Source: Poindextera sp035294785 (GTDB taxonomy: Bacteria > Pseudomonadota > Alphaproteobacteria > Caulobacterales > Caulobacteraceae). Taken from it: a DNA stretch of 64,000 nucleotides. The stretch is taken from NCBI GenBank assembly GCA_035294785.1, contig DATGKF010000137.1, forward strand, positions 1-64,000. Direction: 5' to 3'. Position numbers and translations under genes: made by a program. Shown piece after piece: positions 34,565 to 45,572 of the stretch. How positions within the stretch are numbered: position 1 is the first letter of the stretch; every line of letters begins with the position of its first letter. The notes beneath the pieces were generated by a model. It ran no database searches and was not told the DNA's origin. It worked only from the letters and a program-made list of their open reading frames with translations.

Positions 34565-34861
34565 ATGACCGCGTACAACGCCGTGCGGTTTCGGGTGAAG
34601 CCCGGCCGCGATCAGGACTTCATCGAGGCGCACAGGCGCGTCGCGGCCGACTGGGCCGGGATGAAGAGCGCGAACCTCATCAAGACCGGCGACCGCACCT
34701 ACTGCATCATCGCCGAATGGTCCGACATGGACGCGCTGGCGGCCGCACGATCGAGCATGGTCGCGACGCTCGACACGTTCCGCGACATGCTCGAGGACCT
34801 CGGCGGCGGCCTCGGCGTCACCGACCCGGTGTCGGGCCCGGTCGTCCTCGCGCTGAAATAG
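34565..34861 (+). CDS. Small ABM-like (dimeric ferredoxin-fold) protein
   Basis: A 98-residue protein with an ABM-like fold: YNAVRFRVKPGRDQDFIEAHRRVAADWAGMKSANLIKTGDRTYCIIAEWSD fits the beta-alpha-beta pattern. Start 34565 has AAAGGAGGCAGCC upstream. It follows the 2-hydroxyacid dehydrogenase by 80 bases in the same direction and may be co-transcribed. No catalytic residue can be assigned. Confidence 0.6.
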   Translation: MTAYNAVRFRVKPGRDQDFIEAHRRVAADWAGMKSANLIKTGDRTYCIIAEWSDMDALAAARSSMVATLDTFRDMLEDLGGGLGVTDPVSGPVVLALK

Positions 34862-34918
34862 AGACGGGGCGGCGCCACTCGCCGACGCCCTCGAAGGCGG
34901 AGAGCGGCGGCTGCGGCG

Positions 34919-35653
34919 TCAAGCGCAAGCCGGGCAGGCGGGGTCGGCGCCGACCTTGACGGTGCGGGTCTCGCCGGAGAGGGCGTCGTAGATGAAGAGG
35001 CGCGCGGTCAGCGGCTCGCCGGCGCCGGTGATCAGCTTGATCGCCTCGATCGCCATCATCGAACCGATGACGCCGGCGAGCGCCCCCATAACACCGACCG
35101 CGGCGCAGGTTTCGGCGTCCGGCGGCAGCTCCGGGACGAGGCAGCGGTAGCACGGCTTGCCGACAAAGACGCCGACCTGGCCTGTCCAGCGGCCGATGGC
35201 GCCGGAGACGAGCGGCTTGCCGGCGGCGAGGCAGGCGTCGCTGACCGCGAAGCGGGTGGCGAAATCGTCCGTCCCGTCCAGCACGACGTCGTGGCCGGCA
35301 ATCAGCGCCGCCGCGGTCGCCGCAGTCAGCGCCTCGGCGTGGGTCTTGAACTGGACGTGCGGGTTCAGAGCCTTCAGCCGCGCCGCGGCGGCGTCGACCT
35401 TGCGCCGGCCGACGTCGGCTTCGGCGTAGAGGATCTGGCGATGCAGGTTCGAGAGCGCCACCGTGTCCGGATCAGCCAGGCCCATGCGCCCGACGCCGGC
35501 GGCCGCGAGGTAGAACGCCGCCGGCGCGCCCAGCCCGCCGGCGCCGACGATGAGCACGCTCGCGGCTTTCAGCGCCTGCTGGCCCGCGCCGCCGATCTCG
35601 CGCAGCACCAGCTGGCGGGCATAGCGCTCGACCTCGGCGTCGGTGAAGCTCAT
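34919..35653 (-). CDS. MoeB/ThiF-family adenylyltransferase
   Basis: A 244-residue E1-like enzyme that adenylates the C-terminal Gly-Gly of a ubiquitin-like sulfur carrier (MoaD or ThiS). Nucleotide-binding glycines are in VLIVGAGGLGAPAAFYLAAAGVG, the Arg finger region is SNLHRQILY, the Asp of DGTDDFATRF binds ATP, and zinc-binding Cys pairs are CYRC and CPAC at the very C-terminus. The short form without a rhodanese domain fits MoeB or ThiF; the pathway cannot be chosen. It is divergent from hslV with 42 bases between. Confidence 0.85.
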   Translation of the reverse strand: MSFTDAEVERYARQLVLREIGGAGQQALKAASVLIVGAGGLGAPAAFYLAAAGVGRMGLADPDTVALSNLHRQILYAEADVGRRKVDAAAARLKALNPHVQFKTHAEALTAATAAALIAGHDVVLDGTDDFATRFAVSDACLAAGKPLVSGAIGRWTGQVGVFVGKPCYRCLVPELPPDAETCAAVGVMGALAGVIGSMMAIEAIKLITGAGEPLTARLFIYDALSGETRTVKVGADPACPACA

Positions 35654-35695
35654 CCGCCTTGACCCGGACCCTTGCCGCCGCCACATGCGAGGCCC

Positions 35696-36247
35696 ATGAG
35701 CGATAACACTTTTCCGGCCTGGCATGGCACCACCATCCTGGCCGTGCGCAAGGCGGGCGCGACCGTCATCGCCGGCGACGGCCAGGTGACGCAGGGCGCG
35801 ACGGTGGTGAAAGGCAACGCCCGCAAGGTGCGCAAGCTCGCCGACGGGCGCGTGCTGGCGGGCTTCGCCGGCGCCACCGCCGACGCCTTCACCCTGATCG
35901 AGCGGCTGGAAGCGAAGCTCGAGCAGTATCCGGAACAGCTGAGCCGCGCCTGCGTCGACCTGGCGAAGGACTGGCGCACCGACCGGTACCTGCGCCGGCT
36001 GGAGGCCATGCTGCTGGTGGCCGACAAGACCAGTCTCTACACCGTCACCGGGGCCGGCGACGTGCTCGAGCCGGAGCATGGCGTGGCCGCCATCGGCTCC
36101 GGCGGGCAGTTCGCCCTGGCCGCCGCCCGGGCGCTGATCGAGTTCGACCTCAGCGCCGAGGAGATCGCCCGCCGGGCCATGGCGATCGCCGCCGACATCT
36201 GCGTCTACACGAACCGCGAGCTCGTGATCGAAAGTCTGGGCGCCTGA
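35696..36247 (+). CDS. hslV: ATP-dependent protease subunit HslV (ClpQ)
   Basis: The peptidase of the HslVU complex (183 residues). A short propeptide of eleven residues precedes the catalytic Thr12 (HGTTILAVRK), as in other alphaproteobacteria. Lys and Asp of the Ntn-hydrolase fold lie in VIAGDGQVTQG and KVRKL. The start at 35696 places Thr correctly; an ATG at 35672 is possible. It is followed seven bases later by hslU. CTTGAC at 35658-35663 could be a sigma-32 -35 element, but I see no convincing -10. Confidence 0.95.
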   Translation: MSDNTFPAWHGTTILAVRKAGATVIAGDGQVTQGATVVKGNARKVRKLADGRVLAGFAGATADAFTLIERLEAKLEQYPEQLSRACVDLAKDWRTDRYLRRLEAMLLVADKTSLYTVTGAGDVLEPEHGVAAIGSGGQFALAAARALIEFDLSAEEIARRAMAIAADICVYTNRELVIESLGA

Positions 36248-36254
36248 TCCGGCC

Positions 36255-37565
36255 ATGAGCGAGTTTTCCCCGCGCGAGATCGTCTCCGAGCTGGACCGCT
36301 TCATCGTCGGCCACGTCGAAGCCAAGCGCGCCGTCGCCGTCGCGCTGCGTAACCGCTGGCGGCGGCAGAACGCACCGGACGACATCCGCGACGAGATCAC
36401 GCCGAAGAACATCCTGATGATCGGCCCAACCGGCGTGGGCAAGACCGAGATCGCCCGGCGCCTGGCGCGCCTGGCGCAGGCGCCTTTCCTGAAGGTGGAG
36501 GCGACGAAGTTCACCGAGGTCGGCTACGTCGGCCGCGACGTCGACCAGATCATGCGCGACCTGGTCGAGCAGGCGCTGGCCATGGTGCGGGACAAGCGCC
36601 GCGGCGCGGTGCGCGCCCGCGCAGAAGCGGCGGCGGAGGACCGCATTCTGGACGCGCTGGTTGGCCCCGGCGCCGGCCCGGCGACACGGGACTCGTTCCG
36701 CAAGAAGCTGCGCGCCAACGAGCTGGACGAGAAGGAGGTGGAGCTGACGCTGGCCGACTCCAGCTCGCCGCTGCAGGGCTTCGACATTCCCGGCCAGCCG
36801 GGCGCGTCCATGGGGGTGCTGAACCTCTCGGACATGATGTCGAAGGCGTTCGGTCAGCGCACCAAGACCCACAAGACCCCCGTCGCCGGCGCCTATGCGC
36901 CGCTGATCGCCGAGGAGAGCGACAAGCTCCTGGACCAGGAGGCGCTGACGCAGGAGGCGCTGGCGCTGGCCGAGACCAGCGGCATCGTCTTCATCGACGA
37001 GCTCGACAAGGTGGCCTCGCGCTCGGAGCGCGCCGGCGGCGGCGACGTCAGCCGCGAGGGCGTGCAGCGCGACCTCTTGCCGCTGATCGAGGGCACGACG
37101 GTCGCGACCCGCTATGGCCCTGTGAAGAGCGACCACGTCCTCTTCATCGCCTCTGGCGCGTTCCACGTGGCCAAGCCCTCGGACCTCTTGCCCGAGCTGC
37201 AGGGGCGCCTGCCGATCCGCGTGGAGCTGAAGGCGCTGACCCGAGACGACTTCCGCCGCATCCTCACCGAGCCCGAGGCCAACCTGATCAAGCAGAACCA
37301 GGCGCTGATGGCCACCGAGGGCGTGACGCTGATCTTCACCGAGGACGCGGTCGACGCGCTGGCCGACGCGGCGGTGGCGGTGAACGGGGCGGTCGAGAAC
37401 ATCGGCGCGCGGCGCCTGGCGACGGTGCTGGAGAAGGTCGTCGAGGAGATCAGCTTCACCGCCGCCGACCGCGCCGGCGAGACGATCACCATCGACGGCG
37501 CCTACGTGCGCGAGCGGGTCGAGGCGCTGGCGGCCAACGCCGACCTGTCGCGCTTCATCCTCTGA
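36255..37565 (+). CDS. hslU: ATP-dependent protease ATPase subunit HslU (ClpY)
   Basis: HslU (436 residues) is the AAA+ unfoldase that feeds HslV. Walker A is GPTGVGKTEIARRLARL, the Walker B region is GIVFIDELDKVA, and the pore loop is GYVGRDV. The I-domain insertion runs from about residue 110 to 240. The C-terminus LSRFIL docks into HslV, as in E. coli. Immediately 3-prime lies a small minus-strand gene. Confidence 0.96.
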   Translation: MSEFSPREIVSELDRFIVGHVEAKRAVAVALRNRWRRQNAPDDIRDEITPKNILMIGPTGVGKTEIARRLARLAQAPFLKVEATKFTEVGYVGRDVDQIMRDLVEQALAMVRDKRRGAVRARAEAAAEDRILDALVGPGAGPATRDSFRKKLRANELDEKEVELTLADSSSPLQGFDIPGQPGASMGVLNLSDMMSKAFGQRTKTHKTPVAGAYAPLIAEESDKLLDQEALTQEALALAETSGIVFIDELDKVASRSERAGGGDVSREGVQRDLLPLIEGTTVATRYGPVKSDHVLFIASGAFHVAKPSDLLPELQGRLPIRVELKALTRDDFRRILTEPEANLIKQNQALMATEGVTLIFTEDAVDALADAAVAVNGAVENIGARRLATVLEKVVEEISFTAADRAGETITIDGAYVRERVEALAANADLSRFIL

Positions 37566-37569
37566 CCGC

Positions 37570-37764
37570 TCAACGCCGCGTCGTGATGTCGGAGTAAGGC
37601 CCGCCGTCGCGGATGGTCTTGCGGCGATAGATGACGGCGCCGATCAGGTTCGGCCTCTGGCGGATCGCGGCGCAGAACGCCTGCCAGTGTTCGGACGGGA
37701 CCCAGAGGCAGGGGCTCGTCGGGTCCTCGTCGATGGCGATGTCGACCAGCGTCTTGATGTCCAC
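37570..37764 (-). CDS. Small hypothetical protein
   Basis: A 64-residue product with three internal hydrophobic stretches but no signal peptide; it reads MDIKTLVDIAIDEDPTSP and contains LWVPSEHWQAF and VIYRRKTIRDGGPY. I recognise no family. It is divergent by 52 bases from the hypothetical gene at 37817 and convergent with hslU five bases away. The tryptophans and ordered acidic/basic blocks look protein-like, but with so short a frame it could be spurious. Confidence 0.45.
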   Translation of the reverse strand: MDIKTLVDIAIDEDPTSPCLWVPSEHWQAFCAAIRQRPNLIGAVIYRRKTIRDGGPYSDITTRR

Positions 37765-37816
37765 CGCTCGCCCCCTCGCCTTGCGCCCGCGCTTCGATTC
37801 GTTCCTTCATAGCGCC

Positions 37817-38656
37817 ATGAACGTCGAGATGGCCGAAGAGCGGGTGCTGGTGCTGCCCGACCCCACCACGATGGAGGCGGCGGAGCAACGCGCCTGGGCC
37901 AAGCGGGTCGACGCGTTCGGGGCGCTGGCGCGCATGTCGGGGCTGCTCAACAAGCCCAAGGATGACGAGTTCGAGCTGGTCTACAAGGAGCGGCGGCTGC
38001 AGCCGTTCTGGCGACTCTCGGCCAGCGCCGTCTACGCCTACGAGCGCGAGAAGACCTATGTGGTGAAGGTCGCCCCCGAGGTGCAGTCGGTGGTCATCGC
38101 CGGGGAGACCAAGACGGTGAGCCGGTCCGAGTTCCAGATCACCGGGCAGGAGGCTTGTCGGGAGGAGACGCGCAAGGAGTTCCTTTACGACGGCCTTTCG
38201 AAGGCCTCGAACCCGGAGCTGGCGGCTTACGTCAGATACGAAGGCAAGCTGGTCACCGAGGCGGATCTGAACGAGATGGCGCAGAGCGGCGTCATCGTCG
38301 TGCCGCCGGAAGCGAAGTCGTCGATCATCGTGCGCGAGGTGGTGGCGGCGATGCTGTCGAAGATCGACGCCGACAAGGTGCTGGAGGAGACGGTCCGGAT
38401 CGAGACCGTCGACCTCTACTACCGGCCGATCTACGCCTTCCGCTATCGGCGCGCCGGCAAGGAGGCGGTGCTGGAAGTCGATCCGCTCACCGGTGCGGTG
38501 AAGCCGGGCGGGGCGACGTTCGAGACCTACCTGGGCAAGATCCTCGAGCCGCGGTTTCTGTTCGACGTGACCGTCGAGACGGCCAACATCTTTTTCCCCG
38601 GCGCGACGCTGGCGCGCGTGATCGTCAACAAGAGCCTGGAGTTCAAGAAGAAATAG
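37817..38656 (+). CDS. Conserved-looking hypothetical protein
   Basis: A 279-residue cytoplasmic-looking protein, no signal peptide or TM segment. It contains a lysine- and arginine-rich N-terminal region (LLNKPKDDEFELVYKERRLQPFW), a central VAPEVQSVVIAGETKTV strand pair and a C-terminal half with YRPIYAFRYRRAGKEAVLEVDPLTG, in which Tyr/Phe strands resemble PepSY-like or membrane-associated beta domains. I cannot name a family. It starts at 37817; the frame is open upstream to 37631. Its end overlaps the convergent DUF2244 gene by 14 bases. Confidence 0.75.
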   Translation: MNVEMAEERVLVLPDPTTMEAAEQRAWAKRVDAFGALARMSGLLNKPKDDEFELVYKERRLQPFWRLSASAVYAYEREKTYVVKVAPEVQSVVIAGETKTVSRSEFQITGQEACREETRKEFLYDGLSKASNPELAAYVRYEGKLVTEADLNEMAQSGVIVVPPEAKSSIIVREVVAAMLSKIDADKVLEETVRIETVDLYYRPIYAFRYRRAGKEAVLEVDPLTGAVKPGGATFETYLGKILEPRFLFDVTVETANIFFPGATLARVIVNKSLEFKKK

Positions 38657-39134
38657 CGCCGGTGCTGCGCTCTGCGCGGGCGCTCAGGATAGCCCGCTCA
38701 AGGGCGTCGGCGAAGGCGCTGCGCTCCTTTGGGCTTAGCGCGCGAGCAACCGTCAGGCGCTGGTTGGAGAGGCGCAGGCGCACGCGGGTTTCATGCTCGC
38801 CCGGGCGCTCGATGGCGACGGCGGTGAACGCGGTCGGCGAGCGCCAGACCGTGCGCGAGCGGCCGGCCCCCTCATAAGCGACGCTCACCTCCTCGGCGGA
38901 GACCCTCACCCGCTCGGCGAGCCGGCCGCTGCGATAGCTGGCGCGGAAGGCGATCAGCACGCCGAGCACGTCGAGCCCGAGGAAGAGCGGCACGGGGAAA
39001 GCGCCGATGGCGATGAGGAAGGCGGCCACGAGCAGGTTGGCGAGCACGATGACGCCGATCAGCACGAGAAAGCCCCTGATCGGCAGCGAGCGGTTCGGCG
39101 TGATCACCGCATCCATGTAAAGCGGACGGGCCAT
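38643..39134 (-). CDS. DUF2244 membrane protein
   Basis: A 163-residue protein with the DUF2244 layout: N-terminal ITPNRSLPIRGFLVLIGVIVLANLLVAAFLIAIGAFPVPLFLGLDVLGVLIAF, two TM helices, then a cytoplasmic domain with RVRVSAEEVSVAY, a WRSPTAF strand and RVRLRLSNQRLTVARALSPKERSAFADAL. The family is common in alphaproteobacteria, often close to cytochrome oxidase genes, and has no assigned function. I take Met at 39134; Met at 39116 is equally possible. Confidence 0.8.
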   Translation of the reverse strand: MARPLYMDAVITPNRSLPIRGFLVLIGVIVLANLLVAAFLIAIGAFPVPLFLGLDVLGVLIAFRASYRSGRLAERVRVSAEEVSVAYEGAGRSRTVWRSPTAFTAVAIERPGEHETRVRLRLSNQRLTVARALSPKERSAFADALERAILSARAERSTGAISS

Positions 39135-39219
39135 CGGCGATGCTCGCCATGCGCGAAGACAGCGGTCAAGGCTCCGGCGCCTCTTGACGTCGCCGCCGGG
39201 CGGATCGACCTCTAGCGTC

Positions 39220-39759
39220 ATGCAGATCGAACTCGACTATGCGATCGCCCCCGCCGGTCCTGCCGACGCGGCGGCGCTCGCCCGCCTGCATGTCGAAAGC
39301 TGGCGCGAGACCTATGCCGGCATTCTGCCCGCCGCCTACCTGGACCGGATGTCGCCGGCGCTGCACGAGCACCGCTGGAAGCAGCGCCTGATCACGCCGC
39401 GCGAGGTGACGCTGGCGGCCGAAGCGCGCGACGGCTTGGCCGGCTATGTGTCGGCCGAGCGCGCCCGGCGGGTGCGCGGCCTGGCGGTGGCGGAGATCAC
39501 CACCCTCTATGTGCTGAAGCGGGCGCAGGGGCGCGGCCTGGGACGCGAGCTCTTCACCGCCGCCGCGCGGGTGATGGCGGCGCGCGGGGCCGAGGCGCTG
39601 GTCCTGTGGGTGCTGCGCGACAACCTGAACGCGCGCGGCTTCTACGAGCGGCTGGGCGGGCGGCGCGACGACGTCGGCAACGAATACGTGGGCGGCGCTG
39701 TCGTGGCCTCGGTCCGCTACCGCTGGAACGACCTCAAGGCCTGGCTCGCGACCGCCTGA
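39220..39759 (+). CDS. GNAT-family N-acetyltransferase
   Basis: A 179-residue GNAT protein. Motif A, which binds acetyl-CoA, reads ITTLYVLKRAQGRGLGRELFTAAARV (QGRGLG), and the C-terminal NLNARGFYERLGGRRD is motif B. The N-terminal LHVESWRETYAGILPAAYLD is typical of the RimI/YitI-like branch. It may acetylate a small amine or protein N-terminus; substrate unknown. The stop lies nine bases from the end of the convergent dnaJ gene. Confidence 0.9.
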   Translation: MQIELDYAIAPAGPADAAALARLHVESWRETYAGILPAAYLDRMSPALHEHRWKQRLITPREVTLAAEARDGLAGYVSAERARRVRGLAVAEITTLYVLKRAQGRGLGRELFTAAARVMAARGAEALVLWVLRDNLNARGFYERLGGRRDDVGNEYVGGAVVASVRYRWNDLKAWLATA

Positions 39760-39768
39760 ACGCGGCCT

Positions 39769-40929
39769 TCAGGCCACCTTGCTGCCGGCCTTGGTGATCC
39801 CGTCCCAGAAGCGGTGGGCCTTGCGGAAGAAGCCGCTGGATTGCGGGTGCTGTTGCTCGCCGCAGAGGCCGGCGAATTCGCGCATCAGCTCCTTCTGCTT
39901 GCCGCTGAGCTTGGTGGGCGTCTCGACGAGCAGCTCGACGACCAGGTCGCCGCGCTCGCGCGAGCGCAACGACGGCATGCCGCGGCCTTTCAGCCGCACG
40001 GTGCGCCCGTATTGCGCGCCTTCCGGCACCTTGACCGGAATCCGGCACTTGCCGTCGCAATTCTCGCCGCCGAGCAGGCAGGGCGCTTCGATCTCGCCGC
40101 CGAGCACGGCGGTGAACATCGGCACGGGCACGCTGCACAAGAGGTCCAGCCCATCGCGCTCGAAGAGCTCGTGCGGGCGGACAGAAACGAAGATGTAGAG
40201 ATCCCCGCGCGGGCCGCCGTGCGCGCCGCTGTCGCCCTCGCCGGCCAGGCGGATCTGGGCGCCGTCGTTGATGCCGGCTGGGATGCGCACGGAAAGCGTC
40301 CGCTCGCGCCGCACCTGGCCATGGCCGTGGCACTCGCGGCAGGGGTCGAGGATGAGCCGGCCGGAGCCGCCGCAGCGCGGACAGGTGCGCTCGATCGAGA
40401 AGAAGCCCTGGCTGGAGCGGACGCGACCCGCGCCGCTGCAGGTCGCGCAGGCGGTGGGCGTCGTCCCGGGCTTGGCGCCCGTGCCGGTGCAGGCCTCGCA
40501 GACCATCGCGGCCGGGATGACGATCTCGGCCTCCGACCCGGCGTAGGCCTGCTCGAGGCTGACCTCCAGGTCGTAGCGCAGATCCTGGCCGCGGCGCGGG
40601 CCGCTCTGGCGACCGCGCGCGCCGCCGAAGATGTCGCCGAACGCCTGGCCGAACACCTCGTTGAAGATGTCCTGGACGTCGGTGAAGCCGGGCTGGCCGC
40701 CCTGCCCGTTCACTCCGGCGTGGCCGAAGCGATCGTAGGCGGCGCGCTTTTGCGGATCGCTGAGGACGGAGTAGGCCTCGTTGATCTCCTTGAAGCGTCC
40801 GGCGGCTTCCTCGCAACCGCCGTTGCGGTCGGGATGGTGCTCCATCGCCAGCTTGCGGAAGGCGACCTTCAGGTCGCCGTCGGCGCAGCTGCGCTCGACC
40901 CCAAGAACCTCGTAGTAGTCGCGCTGCAT
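39769..40929 (-). CDS. dnaJ: Chaperone DnaJ
   Basis: DnaJ (386 residues) is the J-domain co-chaperone of DnaK. The J domain (1-70) has HPD within MEHHPDRN; a Gly/Phe-rich region follows (FGDIFGGARG); four zinc-finger motifs read CEACTGTG, CATCSGAG, CPRCGGSG and CRECHGHG; substrate-binding C-terminal domains follow. The central cysteine-rich part is canonical. It is downstream of dnaK on the same strand with a 93-base gap, so probably transcribed with it. Confidence 0.96.
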   Translation of the reverse strand: MQRDYYEVLGVERSCADGDLKVAFRKLAMEHHPDRNGGCEEAAGRFKEINEAYSVLSDPQKRAAYDRFGHAGVNGQGGQPGFTDVQDIFNEVFGQAFGDIFGGARGRQSGPRRGQDLRYDLEVSLEQAYAGSEAEIVIPAAMVCEACTGTGAKPGTTPTACATCSGAGRVRSSQGFFSIERTCPRCGGSGRLILDPCRECHGHGQVRRERTLSVRIPAGINDGAQIRLAGEGDSGAHGGPRGDLYIFVSVRPHELFERDGLDLLCSVPVPMFTAVLGGEIEAPCLLGGENCDGKCRIPVKVPEGAQYGRTVRLKGRGMPSLRSRERGDLVVELLVETPTKLSGKQKELMREFAGLCGEQQHPQSSGFFRKAHRFWDGITKAGSKVA

Positions 40930-41022
40930 CAGAGCATCACGTCCCCGACCTGGTTCTCAAAGCTCGACGTCCCGACCGCCCGCTACCGATGTGGGCGAAA
41001 TCGGCGATTTCCGCAATGGCGC

Positions 41023-42921
<1,899 letters not shown>

Positions 42922-43069
42922 GACGAGGCTCAAACGCTCCTTCTCTACGGCGGACGGACGCCACGGCCTCGAGATGAGCGCCGCATCCTGGTCCGTCCCC
43001 TCCGGGGTTCGTCTCCGAGTTCGAACGCGAGGCCGTGCGAAACCCGGCCACACTCGCGCATTGACGCCG

Positions 43070-43097
43070 ATATGGGAACCGCCGGCGTCGCTGCAAG
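43070..43097 (-). promoter_or_regulatory. Sigma-32 heat-shock promoter of dnaKJ
   Basis: On the minus strand CTTGCAG (43097-43091) is followed after exactly 14 bases by CCCATAT (43076-43070), matching the CTTGAA-N13-15-CCCATnT consensus of RpoH. It lies about 150 bases before the dnaK start codon. The same spacing is seen in front of groESL. Confidence 0.8.
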
Positions 43098-43183
43098 GGG
43101 CGGGCCGAATGGCGCGGCGTTCGCGTCCGTCCGCGAATTAAGGCTATGGAGTTGAACGGCTTTCGCGCCAGGCCGCGCCGCGG

Positions 43184-44053
<870 letters not shown>

Positions 44054-44125
44054 CTCAGGCGTCCTCCTCTTCGAGCGTTTCGGCCATCATCTGGCGGCCG
44101 CCTCGCGCCAGCAAGCCCCGGCCGG

Positions 44126-44539
44126 CTAGAGGCTTTGCACCAGGTCTCGCATGCCGGCGGCCTCGGCCTGCCGGATCAGCCGCTGGTCCGCCGTGAGCAA
44201 CCGCAGGCCGCGCTGCCGCGCCAGAGCGAGATAGGTCGCATCGTAGGCGGAATAGCCGGCATCGGCGGCAAGCGCGAACGCAGGGGCGGCCAGGCCCGTC
44301 GCGGGCACGAATTCGTCGATCAGATCGCCCAACGACGCGACGGCGTCGCGGCCGTGCTCCCGTGTCGACAGCCCCCGGCGCGTTCGCTTGGCGGCCACGC
44401 TGGCCAGTTCGATCCAAAGGAGGTCCGGTGCGGCAAGCACCAAGCCCGATGTCAGGATGGCCTGGGCCTCCCGCGACCCCTCCTCGTGGAAGTAGAACTT
44501 GGCCGCGACCGACGCATCGACGATCAACTCAGCGGGCAT
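44126..44539 (-). CDS. PIN-domain toxin, VapC-like ribonuclease
   Basis: A 137-residue PIN-domain RNase. The acidic catalytic quartet is complete: Asp8 (LIVDASV), Glu44 (WIELAS), Asp100 (SAYDATYLALA) and Asp118 (LLTADQR). VapC toxins cleave initiator tRNA or rRNA. The upstream gene at 44529-45050 overlaps it by 11 bases and is the likely antitoxin, so both are made from one transcript. The toxin is intact. Confidence 0.88.
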   Translation of the reverse strand: MPAELIVDASVAAKFYFHEEGSREAQAILTSGLVLAAPDLLWIELASVAAKRTRRGLSTREHGRDAVASLGDLIDEFVPATGLAAPAFALAADAGYSAYDATYLALARQRGLRLLTADQRLIRQAEAAGMRDLVQSL

Positions 44540-45050
44540 CGCGGTCTTCGCGGATCAGATCGACGCTGTCGACGCTCGAGGGCCGGCCGGTCAACGGGAA
44601 GAGATCGAGCAGCCGGCGGCGACGATCGACGTCCGCTTGGCTCAGAATGTCGGCCGTCGCCCGCGCGAGCGAGCAGCCGTGTTCGCTGGCGTGGCGCTCC
44701 AGCAGCGTCCGCGCCGCATTCGGCAGTCGATCCAGCCTGATGACGAACTCAGCGACCGCTGGCCGGTCTGGTCCGCGCGCCTCGGCGGGCTGAGCACGCG
44801 CTCCAGCCTTGTCGCTCCTGACAAAGACCAGACGCTCGCCCGCGAGGTCGACGCGGCTTGTCTTCCAGCCGGCTCGCATCCAGGCATCGGCGTGGCTGTG
44901 CGTCGTGGTGTTCGACCACCATGGCTGGTGTCGTCGAGCCGACGCCGGAAGGTTGCGATGCAGAATGGCCTCGACCTCGCGAAAGCTCAGGGGCGCTTCG
45001 TTGGATCGGCGGCCCTCGAGATATCGGGTCAAAGGTTCGTATCGGCTCAT
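44529..45050 (-). CDS. DUF7662-type domain fused to putative antitoxin
   Basis: A 173-residue protein in two parts. Residues 1-75 (YEPLTRYLEGRR, LSFREVEAILHRNLPASARRHQPWWSN, AWMRAGWKTSRVDLAGERLVFVR) match the stand-alone DUF7662 domain, common near nucleases and thought to bind nucleic acid. The C-terminal 90 residues have a charged helical region with LDRLPNAARTLLERHASEHGCSLARATADILSQADVDRR, which is placed like a VapB toxin-neutralising segment. The overlap with the PIN toxin and the AT-rich promoter region support an antitoxin role. This fusion is not a standard VapB; the assignment is by context. Confidence 0.6.
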   Translation of the reverse strand: MSRYEPLTRYLEGRRSNEAPLSFREVEAILHRNLPASARRHQPWWSNTTTHSHADAWMRAGWKTSRVDLAGERLVFVRSDKAGARAQPAEARGPDRPAVAEFVIRLDRLPNAARTLLERHASEHGCSLARATADILSQADVDRRRRLLDLFPLTGRPSSVDSVDLIREDRDAR

Positions 45051-45072
45051 ACCGTCGGTACCCTCCGTCGTC

Positions 45073-45107
45073 GGGACATAAAAGTATATCCATAATTTAT
45101 GTATATC
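45073..45107 (-). promoter_or_regulatory. AT-rich promoter/operator of the toxin-antitoxin pair
   Basis: Between tadA and the antitoxin start, CATAA-T-TTATG (45091-45101) is an almost perfect palindrome flanked on both sides by TATATC. Read on the minus strand, TTGATA and TACTTT lie 17 bases apart across the palindrome, giving a sigma-70-like promoter with its operator inside. GGAGGG at -10 is the antitoxin ribosome site. Autorepression by the antitoxin is the expected reading. Confidence 0.55.
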
Positions 45108-45110
45108 AAG

Positions 45111-45572
45111 TCATGTTCGCCGCGCTTGGAAGAACGCCTTCAGCAGCGCCGCGCTCTCATCCGCCAGGGGGCCGCGGTCGACCACCGGGCGCCAGTGACA
45201 GGTGGGGTGGTCGAAGACCCTGGCGCCGTGGAGGACGCCGCCGCCCTTTTCGTCGCTGGCGGCGAACACCAGGCGCGCGATGCGGGCGTGGCTGATGGCG
45301 CCGGCGCACATGGCGCAGGGCTCGAGAGTGACGAAGAGTTCGAGGCCGGCAAGGCGATAGTTGCCGACCGCGGCCGCCGCGGCCCTGAGCGCCAGGATTT
45401 CGGCGTGAGCGGTGGGGTCGGAGAGGCCGATCGGGGTGTTGTGGGCGCTGGCGACGATCGCACCGGCGCGGGGATCGAACACAACCGCGCCCACCGGCGT
45501 CTCGCCGGCCGCGGCGGCGGCTTGCGCCTCGGCGAGCGCGACGCGCATGGTCGCAAGATCATGGCCGCTCAT
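45111..45572 (-). CDS. tadA: tRNA adenosine(34) deaminase
   Basis: TadA (153 residues) converts A34 to inosine in tRNA-Arg(ACG). Zinc and proton-shuttle residues are His56 and Glu58 (HAEI) and Cys86/Cys89 in PCAMC. It begins on a base shared with the start codon of the pseudouridine synthase gene on the other strand (CATG at 45570-45573), so the two genes share a very tight divergent promoter arrangement. Length is typical. Confidence 0.95.
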   Translation of the reverse strand: MSGHDLATMRVALAEAQAAAAAGETPVGAVVFDPRAGAIVASAHNTPIGLSDPTAHAEILALRAAAAAVGNYRLAGLELFVTLEPCAMCAGAISHARIARLVFAASDEKGGGVLHGARVFDHPTCHWRPVVDRGPLADESAALLKAFFQARRT

